DNA of 64,000 bases from RGIG8767 sp964386235 (lineage in GTDB: Bacteria > Bacillota > Clostridia > Lachnospirales > Lachnospiraceae), in the NCBI GenBank assembly GCA_964386235.1, contig CAYLSH010000001.1, positions 55,085-119,084 of the forward strand. Reading direction: 5' to 3'. The translations under genes and the position numbers were made by a program. Below are positions 1 through 8,656 of this stretch, piece by piece. The notes under the pieces are model-generated. The model was given only the letters and a program-made list of their open reading frames with translations, searched no databases and was not told the DNA's origin. How positions within the stretch are numbered: position 1 is the stretch's first letter; the number at the start of each line of letters is the position of its first letter.

Positions 1-266
1 GCTCTTGCCTCTACCACACCTTCGACTGCAATTACAAACTCGCTGCGCAGACGGTATGCTTTTTCAAAGCCTTCCGCCCCCACGCATTCTTCTTCAAAAA
101 TAATCTGTAAGATACCGGAACGGTCACGAAGATCTACAAAGATGATGCCGCCTTTGTTACGCTGCTTTGCGACCCATCCCATTACCGTTACTTTCTGTCC
201 AATATTGCTTTCGGATAACTCCGCACATCGATGGGATCTTTTTAATCCCCTCATTGACTCTGCCAT
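1..266 (-). CDS. aspS: Aspartyl-tRNA synthetase, N-terminal part (cut by window edge)
   Basis: This gene charges tRNA-Asp with aspartate in the cytosol. Only the first 88 or so residues lie in the window; the rest is beyond position 1. The visible part is the N-terminal OB-fold anticodon-binding domain: it begins MAESMRGLKRSHRCAELSES and contains the typical GWVAKQRNKGG and FVDLRDRSGILQIIF strands of bacterial AspRS. The ATG is preceded by an AGGTAAGGA-like ribosome site. It starts 41 bases after the hisS stop on the same strand, the common hisS-aspS arrangement of Firmicutes, so co-transcription is likely. Whether the enzyme is discriminating or non-discriminating cannot be judged from this fragment. 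Confidence 0.93.
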   Translation of the reverse strand, partial: MAESMRGLKRSHRCAELSESNIGQKVTVMGWVAKQRNKGGIIFVDLRDRSGILQIIFEEECVGAEGFEKAYRLRSEFVIAVEGVVEAR

Positions 267-307
267 TTTTCCTTACCTCTTATTCTATAGTTTGTCATCC
301 ATCCGTA

Positions 308-1570
308 TTATTTGAGCGGATTTTTGTAAAATTCTTTAAACTCTTCGTAGCCCTCATTCATAAGTTGTTCCTTCTGGAACTTTTTATTCTTGTTCATTCT
401 GGCTACCAGAATCTGTTCACCGTTGTTGCGAGCCTGTTGTGCCTGTTTCATAACATCACAAAGGATGTCCGTACCCACACCTTTTTCGATCAGATATGCG
501 GTCTTTTTCTTAGAACCCGGAATCTGAAATCCGCTTTCTAATAAAAGCAATACGATTCTTTCAAATCCAATGGAAAAACCACATGCCGGCGCATCATTGC
601 CCGTAAATTTACCGACCATCTTATCATAGCGTCCGCCGCCTCCGCAGCTGCCGCCGAATTCCGGAATCGCAATCTCAAAGATCGTACCCGTATAATAACT
701 CATACCGCGCACCAATGTCGGGTCAAATACCATTTCAAACTGTGCATTCTTGCAGGCTTCCACGCTCTCAATAATCTGGGCTAAGTTATCCTTTATCTCT
801 GCATCCAGACAATCTCCCAAAGTATCTGCCAGATAGGTAAGACCATCTTCTTTGTGTTCTTCCATTCCTTTAAACAGGGACAGGTACTTATCAATGCATT
901 CCTGAGCAAAACCATTTGCCGCAAGATCCTCTGCCACGCCGTCCGGTCCGATCTTGTCCATCTTATCTAAAATGATAAATACCGTATCATAGGATTCTTC
1001 TGCAAAACCACTGTACTGCGCCATTGCCTTTAAGATCCTTCTTTCATTGATGCGGATCTCAAAATTCTTAAACCCGAGTCTTCCCAGTGTCGTTGTGGTT
1101 GCCGTGATCAGTTCGATCTCCGCCAGATTGGACGGTTCTCCCAAAATATCGATATCACACTGGTAAAACTGACGGTAACGTCCTCTCTGAGGACGGTCCG
1201 CACGCCACACCGGTCCAATCTGTAGTGCCTTAAAAGGCGACGGAAGATTGGCAGCATTGTTGGAATAAAAACGCACAAGCGGTACGGTCAGATCATAGCG
1301 CAGTCCGCTGTCTGTCAGATCTTCCTGACCCTTTGCCGTCTCTAAATTCAGTTTTTCTCCTCTTTTTAAGATCTTAAAGATCAGTTTTTCATTTTCACCA
1401 CCCTGCTTATTGCTTAAATTCGCAATATTTTCCACGCATGGAGTCTCAATATTCGTAAATCCAAACTGTGCATAGGTTTCCTTGATCACACCGATCACAT
1501 AATCCCTGATCTGCATCTCTGCCGGCAATATATCTTTCATTCCGGTAACCGGTTTTTTACTCAATGCCAT
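308..1570 (-). CDS. hisS: Histidyl-tRNA synthetase
   Basis: This class II synthetase attaches histidine to tRNA-His. Motif 2 is seen around residues 122-140 (RADRPQRGRYRQFYQCD), the histidine-specific loop at 287-298 (LVRGMSYYTGTIFE) and motif 3 at 330-340 (CGFSIGFERIV), so the catalytic core is complete. Total length is 420 residues. The C-terminal anticodon-binding part (about 355-420) is only about 65 residues instead of the usual 90 or so, and lacks the last strand-helix-strand that normally follows the ELxDxxxxGxVxLK region. It is the first gene of the hisS-aspS pair. The 84-base leader is too short for a T-box, and none is seen. Confidence 0.95.
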   Translation of the reverse strand: MALSKKPVTGMKDILPAEMQIRDYVIGVIKETYAQFGFTNIETPCVENIANLSNKQGGENEKLIFKILKRGEKLNLETAKGQEDLTDSGLRYDLTVPLVRFYSNNAANLPSPFKALQIGPVWRADRPQRGRYRQFYQCDIDILGEPSNLAEIELITATTTTLGRLGFKNFEIRINERRILKAMAQYSGFAEESYDTVFIILDKMDKIGPDGVAEDLAANGFAQECIDKYLSLFKGMEEHKEDGLTYLADTLGDCLDAEIKDNLAQIIESVEACKNAQFEMVFDPTLVRGMSYYTGTIFEIAIPEFGGSCGGGGRYDKMVGKFTGNDAPACGFSIGFERIVLLLLESGFQIPGSKKKTAYLIEKGVGTDILCDVMKQAQQARNNGEQILVARMNKNKKFQKEQLMNEGYEEFKEFYKNPLK

Positions 1571-1593
1571 TGTATCAGCCCTCTTTCCTCATT

Positions 1594-1599
1594 ATTATA
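1594..1599 (-). promoter_or_regulatory. Probable -10 box for hisS-aspS
   Basis: A perfect TATAAT on the minus strand lies 24 bases before the hisS start and just upstream of a GAGGAAAGAGGG ribosome site. The -35 region (TTAAAA or GTTAAA at 17-18 bases) is weak, so this is a tentative assignment. Confidence 0.4.
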
Positions 1600-1654
1600 A
1601 GCCACAATCTTATTTATTTTAACAGAATACCCGGGAAATTAAAACAATATATTT

Positions 1655-3574
1655 TTAGATTCTTTTCATTTTCCTTGCCATCTTATTCTCATACATTTTG
1701 GCATCTGCACAATTAATCATGGCATCCGGATCTAAATCAGCCGTTATCGTTTCCATAATCATGCCCACACTGGCAGATATCGGATATTCCTTGTCCACCG
1801 CATCTTTTTCATCTTTAAGGAATTCTTCCATTTGCTCTTCGAATTGATCCGCGGTAAATTGCTGTCCCTTTTCTTCCATAAAAGCACAGATAAACTCATC
1901 TCCGCCGATTCTTGCACAGACAGTGTCCTTTTTGCCCATCCTGCTTAACACTTTAGCAAGCGTATCAATTGCAAAATCACCTTCTTTATGTCCAAAGTGA
2001 TCGTTGATATACTTAAGTCCGTCCATATCCACAAAAAACAAATACAAATTCTTACCCTGATTTTCCTGCTTCTGCGTTATGTTCTGCAATCGGTAAAAGA
2101 ATCCTCTTCGATTGTAGACACCCGTCATCGGATCGCGCAAAGACATCTCTTCTATCTCTTCATTTTTCTCCTGTAAATCACGATTCATTTCATCCATCTT
2201 AGAATTATGGATAACTACCTGTAAAATATAGGACACAAACATGGCAAATTCATCCGACTGCTTAATCTGCCAATCCACCAGTGTCCCACAACCTTCCAAC
2301 GTAAATCCGTATACATCCCTTCCGGAATTTAACAGATGCACCAAAACGGTATTCACTTTTTCTTCCTTTAAAAGCTTATCCATATAGGACTGAAACTCTG
2401 TAATATTCCAGGAAGTTCCGATCTCATTAAATTTGCCGAAATCTGCATCCAGTATGTTGGTTATATCAGAATAGGAATCCGATACACTATACGACGAAAG
2501 CAATTCGGATTTGATGCATACATACCGGTAAAAATCAAAATAAATATCCATATGTCTTTGAAGACTGGGAAAAATATCCTCTATCCTATGTTTATCCATG
2601 CTTTCCCCCAACATCAGACGCATGGACTTCATATGCCACTTTTCGTTCCCGATTTCATCTAAAAGATGGGAAATCCGTCTGTCATTCAGCGGAATGGTTT
2701 TGGGTTCACATCCACATGATTGACGCAATTTCATCACAACCGGAATCTTTATATCACAGGGGAATGGACGATCCCCTTCCAAATGTCTTTCTATAATCTC
2801 CATCATGGACGCAACCGCCATATCATAATCCGGTGCCCCCGTTGTTAAGGATGGAAAAAAAATACTACCGCTTTTTGTTCCGTCATATCCGGTCACAATT
2901 ACATCTTCCGGTACCTCATAACCATATTTGTTCAGTTCCGAAATGGCTGCATGTGCCATAATATCGTTGGCACAGACGATAGCATCCGGAAAAGGAAGTT
3001 CGCTTTCCCTGAAATGCTGTATAACCTCAATCACGGGACGCTCCCAGTAATTGCCATAACCAACTCTTTCTTTTTCATAAGGAATTCCGTTTTCTTCCAA
3101 TACTTTTTTATAAACTCCTATACGCTCTTCCGAAAAACTATGTCCTTTATCTCCGGAAATCATATTGACATGTTTACAGCCGTGTTCTTCTACAACATGA
3201 CGTACAATCTGTTCAAAACACTCGCCATTATCAAAAACAAGGCTAAAACACCCCTCCACTCTCCGGTCGAGCGAAAAAACAGGAATCCCTTTTTGGTTTC
3301 CCAGTTCCACAAGTTTATTTATCGTATCATCATTTCGGATTGTTTCCGATAAAATAATCAGTGCTGATAAATCCGTACATGCTATCAGATCAACCAGATG
3401 ATACTGCCCCACTATTTCATCCGTTTCATTCTGGTCGCTTGTACTGCCAATAAAGGAGATTAACTGAAACCCTTTGTCCTCCAACTTATTTTGCAAAATC
3501 TCAAGAAACGGCATAATATTTTGTTCAAAAAGACGTACTCCACAAATCCCGATCCGTTTTTGATTCGTATCCAT
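1655..3574 (-). CDS. LacI-type sugar-binding domain fused to GGDEF diguanylate cyclase
   Basis: Residues 6-290 are a periplasmic-binding-protein-like fold of the LacI/GalR effector domain type (it starts KRIGICGVRLFE and has the FPDAIVCANDIMAHAAI and DVIVTGYDGT signatures). There is no helix-turn-helix and no signal peptide, so it should sense a ligand in the cytosol. A middle region of unassigned fold (300-460) and a short coiled coil lead to a GGDEF domain with DPMTGVYNRRGFF and an intact GGDEF at about 557-561. The canonical RxxD inhibitory site is not at its usual position. The likely output is cyclic di-GMP made in response to a sugar or related ligand. The longest frame starts upstream at TTG; the ATG at 3574 is chosen because AAGGAA lies 9 bases before it. 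It follows the maltodextrin transporter and chemoreceptor genes but is separated from them by a terminator. Confidence 0.85.
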   Translation of the reverse strand: MDTNQKRIGICGVRLFEQNIMPFLEILQNKLEDKGFQLISFIGSTSDQNETDEIVGQYHLVDLIACTDLSALIILSETIRNDDTINKLVELGNQKGIPVFSLDRRVEGCFSLVFDNGECFEQIVRHVVEEHGCKHVNMISGDKGHSFSEERIGVYKKVLEENGIPYEKERVGYGNYWERPVIEVIQHFRESELPFPDAIVCANDIMAHAAISELNKYGYEVPEDVIVTGYDGTKSGSIFFPSLTTGAPDYDMAVASMMEIIERHLEGDRPFPCDIKIPVVMKLRQSCGCEPKTIPLNDRRISHLLDEIGNEKWHMKSMRLMLGESMDKHRIEDIFPSLQRHMDIYFDFYRYVCIKSELLSSYSVSDSYSDITNILDADFGKFNEIGTSWNITEFQSYMDKLLKEEKVNTVLVHLLNSGRDVYGFTLEGCGTLVDWQIKQSDEFAMFVSYILQVVIHNSKMDEMNRDLQEKNEEIEEMSLRDPMTGVYNRRGFFYRLQNITQKQENQGKNLYLFFVDMDGLKYINDHFGHKEGDFAIDTLAKVLSRMGKKDTVCARIGGDEFICAFMEEKGQQFTADQFEEQMEEFLKDEKDAVDKEYPISASVGMIMETITADLDPDAMINCADAKMYENKMARKMKRI

Positions 3575-3635
3575 ATAAATCCATTCCTTTTCCATTAACA
3601 ATCAAAATATACTAACAATTTACCATACTTTCAGC

Positions 3636-3692
3636 AAAAAATACACACCCTCTTTCGATCAAATGTAATCTGATCCGAAAAAGGGTGCGTAT
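3636..3692 (-). terminator. Rho-independent terminator after the chemoreceptor gene
   Basis: A long imperfect stem pairs the ATACGCACCCTTTTTCGGAT arm with its complement around a loop of roughly 10 bases. On the minus strand it is followed by TATTTTTT. It lies 17 bases beyond the chemoreceptor stop codon and so separates that gene from the GGDEF gene. Confidence 0.75.
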
Positions 3693-3709
3693 CCGAAAGA
3701 TGAAACGCT

Positions 3710-5836
3710 TTATGAATCTATTTCATTCACGGTAAACTGTGAAATCGCTGATTTTAATTTTTCTGCCCATTCATTCAGCTGTTCGGTTGCTTTTTGCAGT
3801 TTTATGGACTCTTCTGCCTGTTCTTCCGTGGACTTATGTACATTAATAGCACTTGCCTCGGTTTCTTCCGCAACAGCGGAAATGCCCTGCATAGCATCCT
3901 CTGTTGTAACTCTTGCATTTTCCATATTCTGGATATAAGTCAGAATCTCCTGAACCTGTGCCGTCAATACACGTGTCTGCTCATTCATCTCGTAGAAAGA
4001 TTTTGTCGTATTGTCAACCACCTTGGACTGTTCATCCACACTGGAGGCTGCATTGTTAACAGACTCTCCGGCTTCCTGTGTCTGAAGCGTAATTTCTTCA
4101 ATGATCTTACGAATCTCTCCTGCGGAAAGAAGGGACTGATCTGCCAGTTTACGGATCTCATCCGCTACAACCGCAAATCCTTTACCGGACTCTCCGGCTC
4201 TGGCTGCTTCAATGGAAGCATTGAGTGACAATAAAGTTGTCTGTTCTGCAATATCATCAATCGCATCCACGATCATACCGATATGATTGATACGCCCCTG
4301 TAAGGAATCCATGGTCTCGGACACCTTTGTCATCATCTGTGTTGACTCATCCGTCTTGACTTTCAGATTCTGCATCGTTTCCAAGCCGTTTGTAATCGCT
4401 ACATTGGTATGGTTCGTAGCATCGTTAATATGGGATGCATTCTGGTTAACCAGTTCAAACTGGGAAGCAAGCACCTGCATCTGTGACAAACTGTTTTCCG
4501 AGCTGACATTTAACTGTTCTACACCAATCTCAATCTCACCAAGTGAGTTATTAATCACATCCGCGGATTCTACAAACTTACCGGAAACAACGGCAACTTC
4601 CTGCGCATCGTCTAAAAGCACATTGCCTGCCTGTCTGACTTCTCGTACAAGACCGCTGACATTGTCCGCCATATTGTTAACACTGTCTGCTAACAGTTTA
4701 AATTCATCTTTTCTCTTCAGATGCATCCTGACGGTAAGATCACCGGATGCGATTTTACCAAGAGTCTTGTTGATACTACGGATGCTCTTGCCGAGATTTC
4801 CCGCAAACAGGTTCCCGATAATAATAACCACGACCGCTGCAATAATCGCAACCAGTATTGCAATATTACGGATGACAACCGTCTGCTCTAAAAAATAACT
4901 TTCCGGAATCAGAACACATACATCCACCTGTCCTTCGACAACCGGCGCATAGAGGAAAAGATAACTGTCATTATTGTAATTCACATACTCATCCGTGTTG
5001 CCGTTTTTAGCCGCTTCCAGATACTGTCCGAACACACCGCCGGCCGTACTGAATTCCGTACCATCATACACAAGTTCCGTACCATCTGCTGACAGCACAC
5101 CAACAACACTGTTTTCACCAAAATCAAGACCTTCGAGTACGGAAGATGCCATCTTCTCCGTTACTTCTGCAAATCCGACTCCTGCATTCTTGTTAAGCAG
5201 AATACCTACACGGAACAGATAATCATCCGTATTCATACCAAGGATCTCATCGAGCTGCGGATTTTTTCCAAACCATACATACTTGTTGTCGCTTTCGGAC
5301 AGTTTCTGGTATTCCGGAGTCTCCTGTACCTGTGTATATGCCGCTGCATTGGTAAATCCACTGCTTGAAAAGACTGACTGCGCACCGCTGGCTATAAACT
5401 GCATGCCGGCAAGTTTATTGTCTCCCCATACCCTGTGTTTCACATCATTTTCAAAAGTATTGCGAAACTGTAAGGATAATGTACTGGAAAGTTCATAATT
5501 GCCCGCCATATATTCTTTTGCATCATCATCCTGATTGAATACATCCACCTGTGCCTGAATAGCTTCAAACTGTGCCTGATAATACTCGGCAAGCATACTC
5601 ATGGTCTGCTGCGTTGCCGTTTTACTATTGTTAATAACAACCGAGGACGCCTGTTGGTAACTGATAATTCCCAATGAAACGATTCCGATTACGGGTATGA
5701 GAAAAATACCAAACATCTTAAACTGTATACCATGAAATCCCAGGCCTTTTTCTGATTTGTCCTTCTTAAAAAAACCTTTCTTTCGTTCCGTACCTTTTGT
5801 ACCTTTCACTTTCTGCATCTTCATTTGTTTTAACAT
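3710..5836 (-). CDS. Methyl-accepting chemotaxis protein
   Basis: This is a transmembrane chemoreceptor of 708 residues. A basic cytosolic N-terminus is followed by TM1 (about 41-60), an extracellular sensor region of about 255 residues (probably Cache-like; not assigned with certainty), TM2 (about 320-347), a HAMP domain (about 348-400) and a long signalling coiled coil. The highly conserved hairpin tip reads IDDIAEQTTLLSLNASIEAA followed by RAGESGKGFAVVADEIRKLA. It ought to pass the ligand signal to CheW/CheA. It lies 55 bases downstream of the last maltodextrin permease gene and ends at the same transcription terminator, so sensing of maltodextrin, directly or through the binding protein, is a fair guess. 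A GGAGG ribosome site precedes the ATG. Confidence 0.9.
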   Translation of the reverse strand: MLKQMKMQKVKGTKGTERKKGFFKKDKSEKGLGFHGIQFKMFGIFLIPVIGIVSLGIISYQQASSVVINNSKTATQQTMSMLAEYYQAQFEAIQAQVDVFNQDDDAKEYMAGNYELSSTLSLQFRNTFENDVKHRVWGDNKLAGMQFIASGAQSVFSSSGFTNAAAYTQVQETPEYQKLSESDNKYVWFGKNPQLDEILGMNTDDYLFRVGILLNKNAGVGFAEVTEKMASSVLEGLDFGENSVVGVLSADGTELVYDGTEFSTAGGVFGQYLEAAKNGNTDEYVNYNNDSYLFLYAPVVEGQVDVCVLIPESYFLEQTVVIRNIAILVAIIAAVVVIIIGNLFAGNLGKSIRSINKTLGKIASGDLTVRMHLKRKDEFKLLADSVNNMADNVSGLVREVRQAGNVLLDDAQEVAVVSGKFVESADVINNSLGEIEIGVEQLNVSSENSLSQMQVLASQFELVNQNASHINDATNHTNVAITNGLETMQNLKVKTDESTQMMTKVSETMDSLQGRINHIGMIVDAIDDIAEQTTLLSLNASIEAARAGESGKGFAVVADEIRKLADQSLLSAGEIRKIIEEITLQTQEAGESVNNAASSVDEQSKVVDNTTKSFYEMNEQTRVLTAQVQEILTYIQNMENARVTTEDAMQGISAVAEETEASAINVHKSTEEQAEESIKLQKATEQLNEWAEKLKSAISQFTVNEIDS

Positions 5837-5866
5837 AAGACACCTCCGTTACCCCTTTTGTTTATT

Positions 5867-5895
5867 ATTCTACCTAATATGCCTGAATAAATCAA
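5867..5895 (-). promoter_or_regulatory. Candidate sigma-A promoter for the chemoreceptor gene
   Basis: TTGATT, a 17-base spacer and TAGAAT are seen on the minus strand. The -35 overlaps the stop codon of the permease gene. The chemoreceptor could therefore be made both from the maltodextrin operon and from its own promoter. Confidence 0.45.
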
Positions 5896-7154
5896 CCTTT
5901 TACAGATCCTGACAGACCTTCGACATAGTATTTCTGTAAGAAAATAAACAAAATAACGATCGGTACCGCAACCAGAATGGAACCGGCTGCAAACTGTGTA
6001 TAATATTTATCAATTCTCTTGAAATCCACTAACCATTTTAATCCTACTGCAACCGTATAGGATGCCTGTTTATCCCCAAAGAGCATACTTGGGAAAATAA
6101 AGTCGGACCACGGTCCTAAGAAGGAAGTTAACATCGTATAGATAATCATCGGTTTTGCAAGCGGAACCGTGATCCTTGTAAAAATCTGGAATCTGGTTGC
6201 ACCATCGATGATTGCCGCTTCATCCAATGATTTGGGCATCGTATCAAAAAATCCCTTACATACCTGATATCCCATCGCTGCACCGGCAACACCGATGACG
6301 ATCAATGCAAACAATGACTGTGCCAGACCAATACCCTTTAGGATATTGTAAACAGCGATCATGGACATAAAGCCCGGGAACATACCGATGATCATCATAA
6401 CCTTCATGATTGTTACACGACCTTTAAAGCGTGTTCTACTGAAAATATAGGCAGTTGCCAGAATAATGATTGTATTCAGCACACAGCAGACAATCGCAAC
6501 GATAAAGGTATTCGTCCACCATTTTGCAAACGGGATAACGCTGGTCTCTGAGAAAAGAGACAAATAGTTATTTAAGGTAAATCCCTTAGGAATAAAGTAT
6601 CCCACATAGTATCCCTGCTCCGCACGGAAAGAAGTCAGTACAATCCAGAGAATCGGGAATAACCAGATCACACTCATAATGACAAGAACAATGTAACCCG
6701 GATTGATTTTTGCCGTTCTCATGGCAAAAACAAGGGATACAAAACAAAGGATAAGACCAATCCAGTATCCGAAGCTAAAGTTCTTTACCAAAAAGGCTTC
6801 CGGTAAGACACCTGCCGCATCCACCATGGATTTGGTTCCAAACATCAATATCATCTGGCAGATTGCTACAACAGAAAGTACACAAACCCATAATCTCATC
6901 ATCCAGACTGAGGGTTTCACATATTCAACAACAGCAAACAAAATCGAAACCACGGATGCAATGATATACACCATTAACAGATTCAGCATGGCACCGGAGC
7001 ATCCGGCATCCATCAATTTTGCCAACAGGCGTACACTCTGTAAGCTTTCTCCGCCCACACTGACAAAAGGAAGTACCAAACTTAAGATACTTAATACACT
7101 TGCAACAAATGCTGCTTTGAAATATTTTAGATTTAATCCGATTACTGTCTTCAT
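5892..7154 (-). CDS. malG: Maltodextrin ABC transporter permease, MalG type
   Basis: This integral membrane subunit forms half of the channel of a carbohydrate ABC importer. The C-terminal 280 residues are the standard MalG core with six membrane spans and the EAA loop (SLDEAAIIDGATRFQIFTRI) that contacts the ATPase. The N-terminal 130 residues are an extension with four hydrophobic segments not present in E. coli MalG; total length is 420 instead of about 296. Its ATG overlaps the stop of the MalF-type gene by one base (TAATG), implying translational coupling. No ATP-binding subunit is encoded nearby, so a shared MsmK-like ATPase elsewhere is probably used. The substrate is inferred from neighbouring amylolytic genes. 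Confidence 0.88.
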   Translation of the reverse strand: MKTVIGLNLKYFKAAFVASVLSILSLVLPFVSVGGESLQSVRLLAKLMDAGCSGAMLNLLMVYIIASVVSILFAVVEYVKPSVWMMRLWVCVLSVVAICQMILMFGTKSMVDAAGVLPEAFLVKNFSFGYWIGLILCFVSLVFAMRTAKINPGYIVLVIMSVIWLFPILWIVLTSFRAEQGYYVGYFIPKGFTLNNYLSLFSETSVIPFAKWWTNTFIVAIVCCVLNTIIILATAYIFSRTRFKGRVTIMKVMMIIGMFPGFMSMIAVYNILKGIGLAQSLFALIVIGVAGAAMGYQVCKGFFDTMPKSLDEAAIIDGATRFQIFTRITVPLAKPMIIYTMLTSFLGPWSDFIFPSMLFGDKQASYTVAVGLKWLVDFKRIDKYYTQFAAGSILVAVPIVILFIFLQKYYVEGLSGSVKG

Positions 7155-8527
7155 TATTGGAATCCCTCCTCATTTTTCAAAGCTTTTGATCTTGAATATG
7201 AAATCCAGGAAACTGTAGCTGAAATAATAAATATAACGATACCGATGGTTGCTGCAAGGTTGTAATCGCCGTTATCCTTTGTCAACTTATACAACCATGT
7301 TACCAGTAAGTCCGTTTTTCCTGCTCCTTTGTAGTAATCCAGTGTTAAAGGACCACCATCATTCAGGAAATAAATAACACCAAAGTTATTGAAGTTTGCT
7401 ACTAAGTTGGAAATCAGATACGGGGTTGTAATAAACCACATATACGGGAACGTAATCTTGGTAAATTGTACAAAAGGATTTGCTCCGTCAATCTTGGCAC
7501 TTTCGTATAATTCTGCCGGAATATTCATTAAAATACCGGTTGTCATCAGCATCGTGATCGGAATACCAACCCACATATTTACAACAATAATCGTACACTT
7601 AGCCCATGTACCTTTTGTTAAAAACGGTAATGCATGTGTTGTAAATCCCCATTGCTGTAACAATACATTGATGATACCTTTTTCACCAAGCATGGTGGAT
7701 ACAACCAGTAAGGAGATGAATACCGGAATCGCCATGGTAATAACAAAAATGGTTCTCCATACTTTTTTGCCGTAAATGCCCTTGGAATTGATTAACATTG
7801 CAAGGAACATTCCCCCGAAGTAACAGGTAAAGGTTGCCGCAAATCCCCATATAATGGTCCAGGCAAAAATAGGCCAGAAAGTAGCGGATAAGGTGTCTGC
7901 AGAAGCAAACAGTCTCTGGAAGTTCTGCAAACCAACCCAGTCAAACAAATTTCCGGGTGGCTGATGAGCACCGTCATAACTGGTAAACGCCATAAGGATC
8001 ATATAGATCAGTGGCATTACCGTAAAGACTAAAATTCCCACTGCGGGAAGCGCCAAAAACAATCTATGTATATTGGTATCGAACAATGCCTTGATCTCAT
8101 CAACGATACCAGGAACTTTCTTATTTTCAATTTTATATCTTCGAGCCAGTTCACCGGAGCGAATGGACACATATCCGACTGTCAGTGCAGCCGCTGTAAG
8201 TACAAGTGTGATAACACCATATAACAGAATCAACATGGAGTTATCGCCCTGAACCACCTCATAAATGCCTTTTTCAGCATTCAGTACCATTTCCTGTTCT
8301 CTGGTACCAAGAGTTGTCATACTGATTAGAGATTCAATACCGGATGGAATCATGTACCATAAATACACGATCTCCATTGCCAAAAACAGCAATCCTTTTA
8401 TAACCTGACCCCTGACTATATTGGAAAGCCCCCAGATCACAAAAGAAAGTTTGGAGAAAATATCTCCCTTGAGAAAAATGGAAAATGTACTGTATTTTCC
8501 TTCTTTTGTCTTGGAATTTTCGTTCAT
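7154..8527 (-). CDS. malF: Maltodextrin ABC transporter permease, MalF type
   Basis: This is the partner permease of the MalG-type protein, 457 residues. An N-terminal cytosolic segment and two to three hydrophobic segments (about 15-140) precede the conserved core that begins near residue 155 (FLALPAVGILVFTVMPLIYM). The EAA loop reads ELYESAKIDGANPFVQFTKI. It lacks the large P2 loop of E. coli MalF and resembles the Gram-positive MdxF/MalC type. It is translated from an ATG behind a GGAGGTGTGG-like site. A strong stem-loop separates it from malE, as is common where the binding protein is needed in excess. Confidence 0.88.
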   Translation of the reverse strand: MNENSKTKEGKYSTFSIFLKGDIFSKLSFVIWGLSNIVRGQVIKGLLFLAMEIVYLWYMIPSGIESLISMTTLGTREQEMVLNAEKGIYEVVQGDNSMLILLYGVITLVLTAAALTVGYVSIRSGELARRYKIENKKVPGIVDEIKALFDTNIHRLFLALPAVGILVFTVMPLIYMILMAFTSYDGAHQPPGNLFDWVGLQNFQRLFASADTLSATFWPIFAWTIIWGFAATFTCYFGGMFLAMLINSKGIYGKKVWRTIFVITMAIPVFISLLVVSTMLGEKGIINVLLQQWGFTTHALPFLTKGTWAKCTIIVVNMWVGIPITMLMTTGILMNIPAELYESAKIDGANPFVQFTKITFPYMWFITTPYLISNLVANFNNFGVIYFLNDGGPLTLDYYKGAGKTDLLVTWLYKLTKDNGDYNLAATIGIVIFIISATVSWISYSRSKALKNEEGFQ

Positions 8528-8568
8528 TCCACACCTCCGACTTTTTTACTGCCCACATTCTTTAACAA

Positions 8569-8616
8569 AATGGACTGTTTTATAAATGATTTTTTCAGTC
8601 TATAAAACAGTCCATT
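8569..8616 (-). promoter_or_regulatory. Intercistronic stem-loop between malE and malF
   Basis: AATGGACTGTTTTATA and its exact complement form a perfect 16-bp stem with a 16-base loop. The stem is not followed by a clean T-run in the direction of transcription. Such hairpins usually protect the upstream binding-protein mRNA from 3' decay, giving more MalE than permease. It is therefore called a stability or attenuation element rather than a terminator. Confidence 0.6.
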
Positions 8617-8656
8617 CCACGTCAAATTATAACTTTACCAAACAATTATATAACGA

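Noticed and set aside
1571..1654. T-box or other leader RNA before hisS
   Set aside because: The gap is only 84 bases and lacks the T-box sequence and terminator; only a -10 box is seen.
4287..4898. 203-codon plus-strand frame opposite the chemoreceptor gene
   Set aside because: It is the antisense shadow of a clear methyl-accepting protein with intact signalling motif; composition is Ser/Thr/Ile-rich without domain signature.
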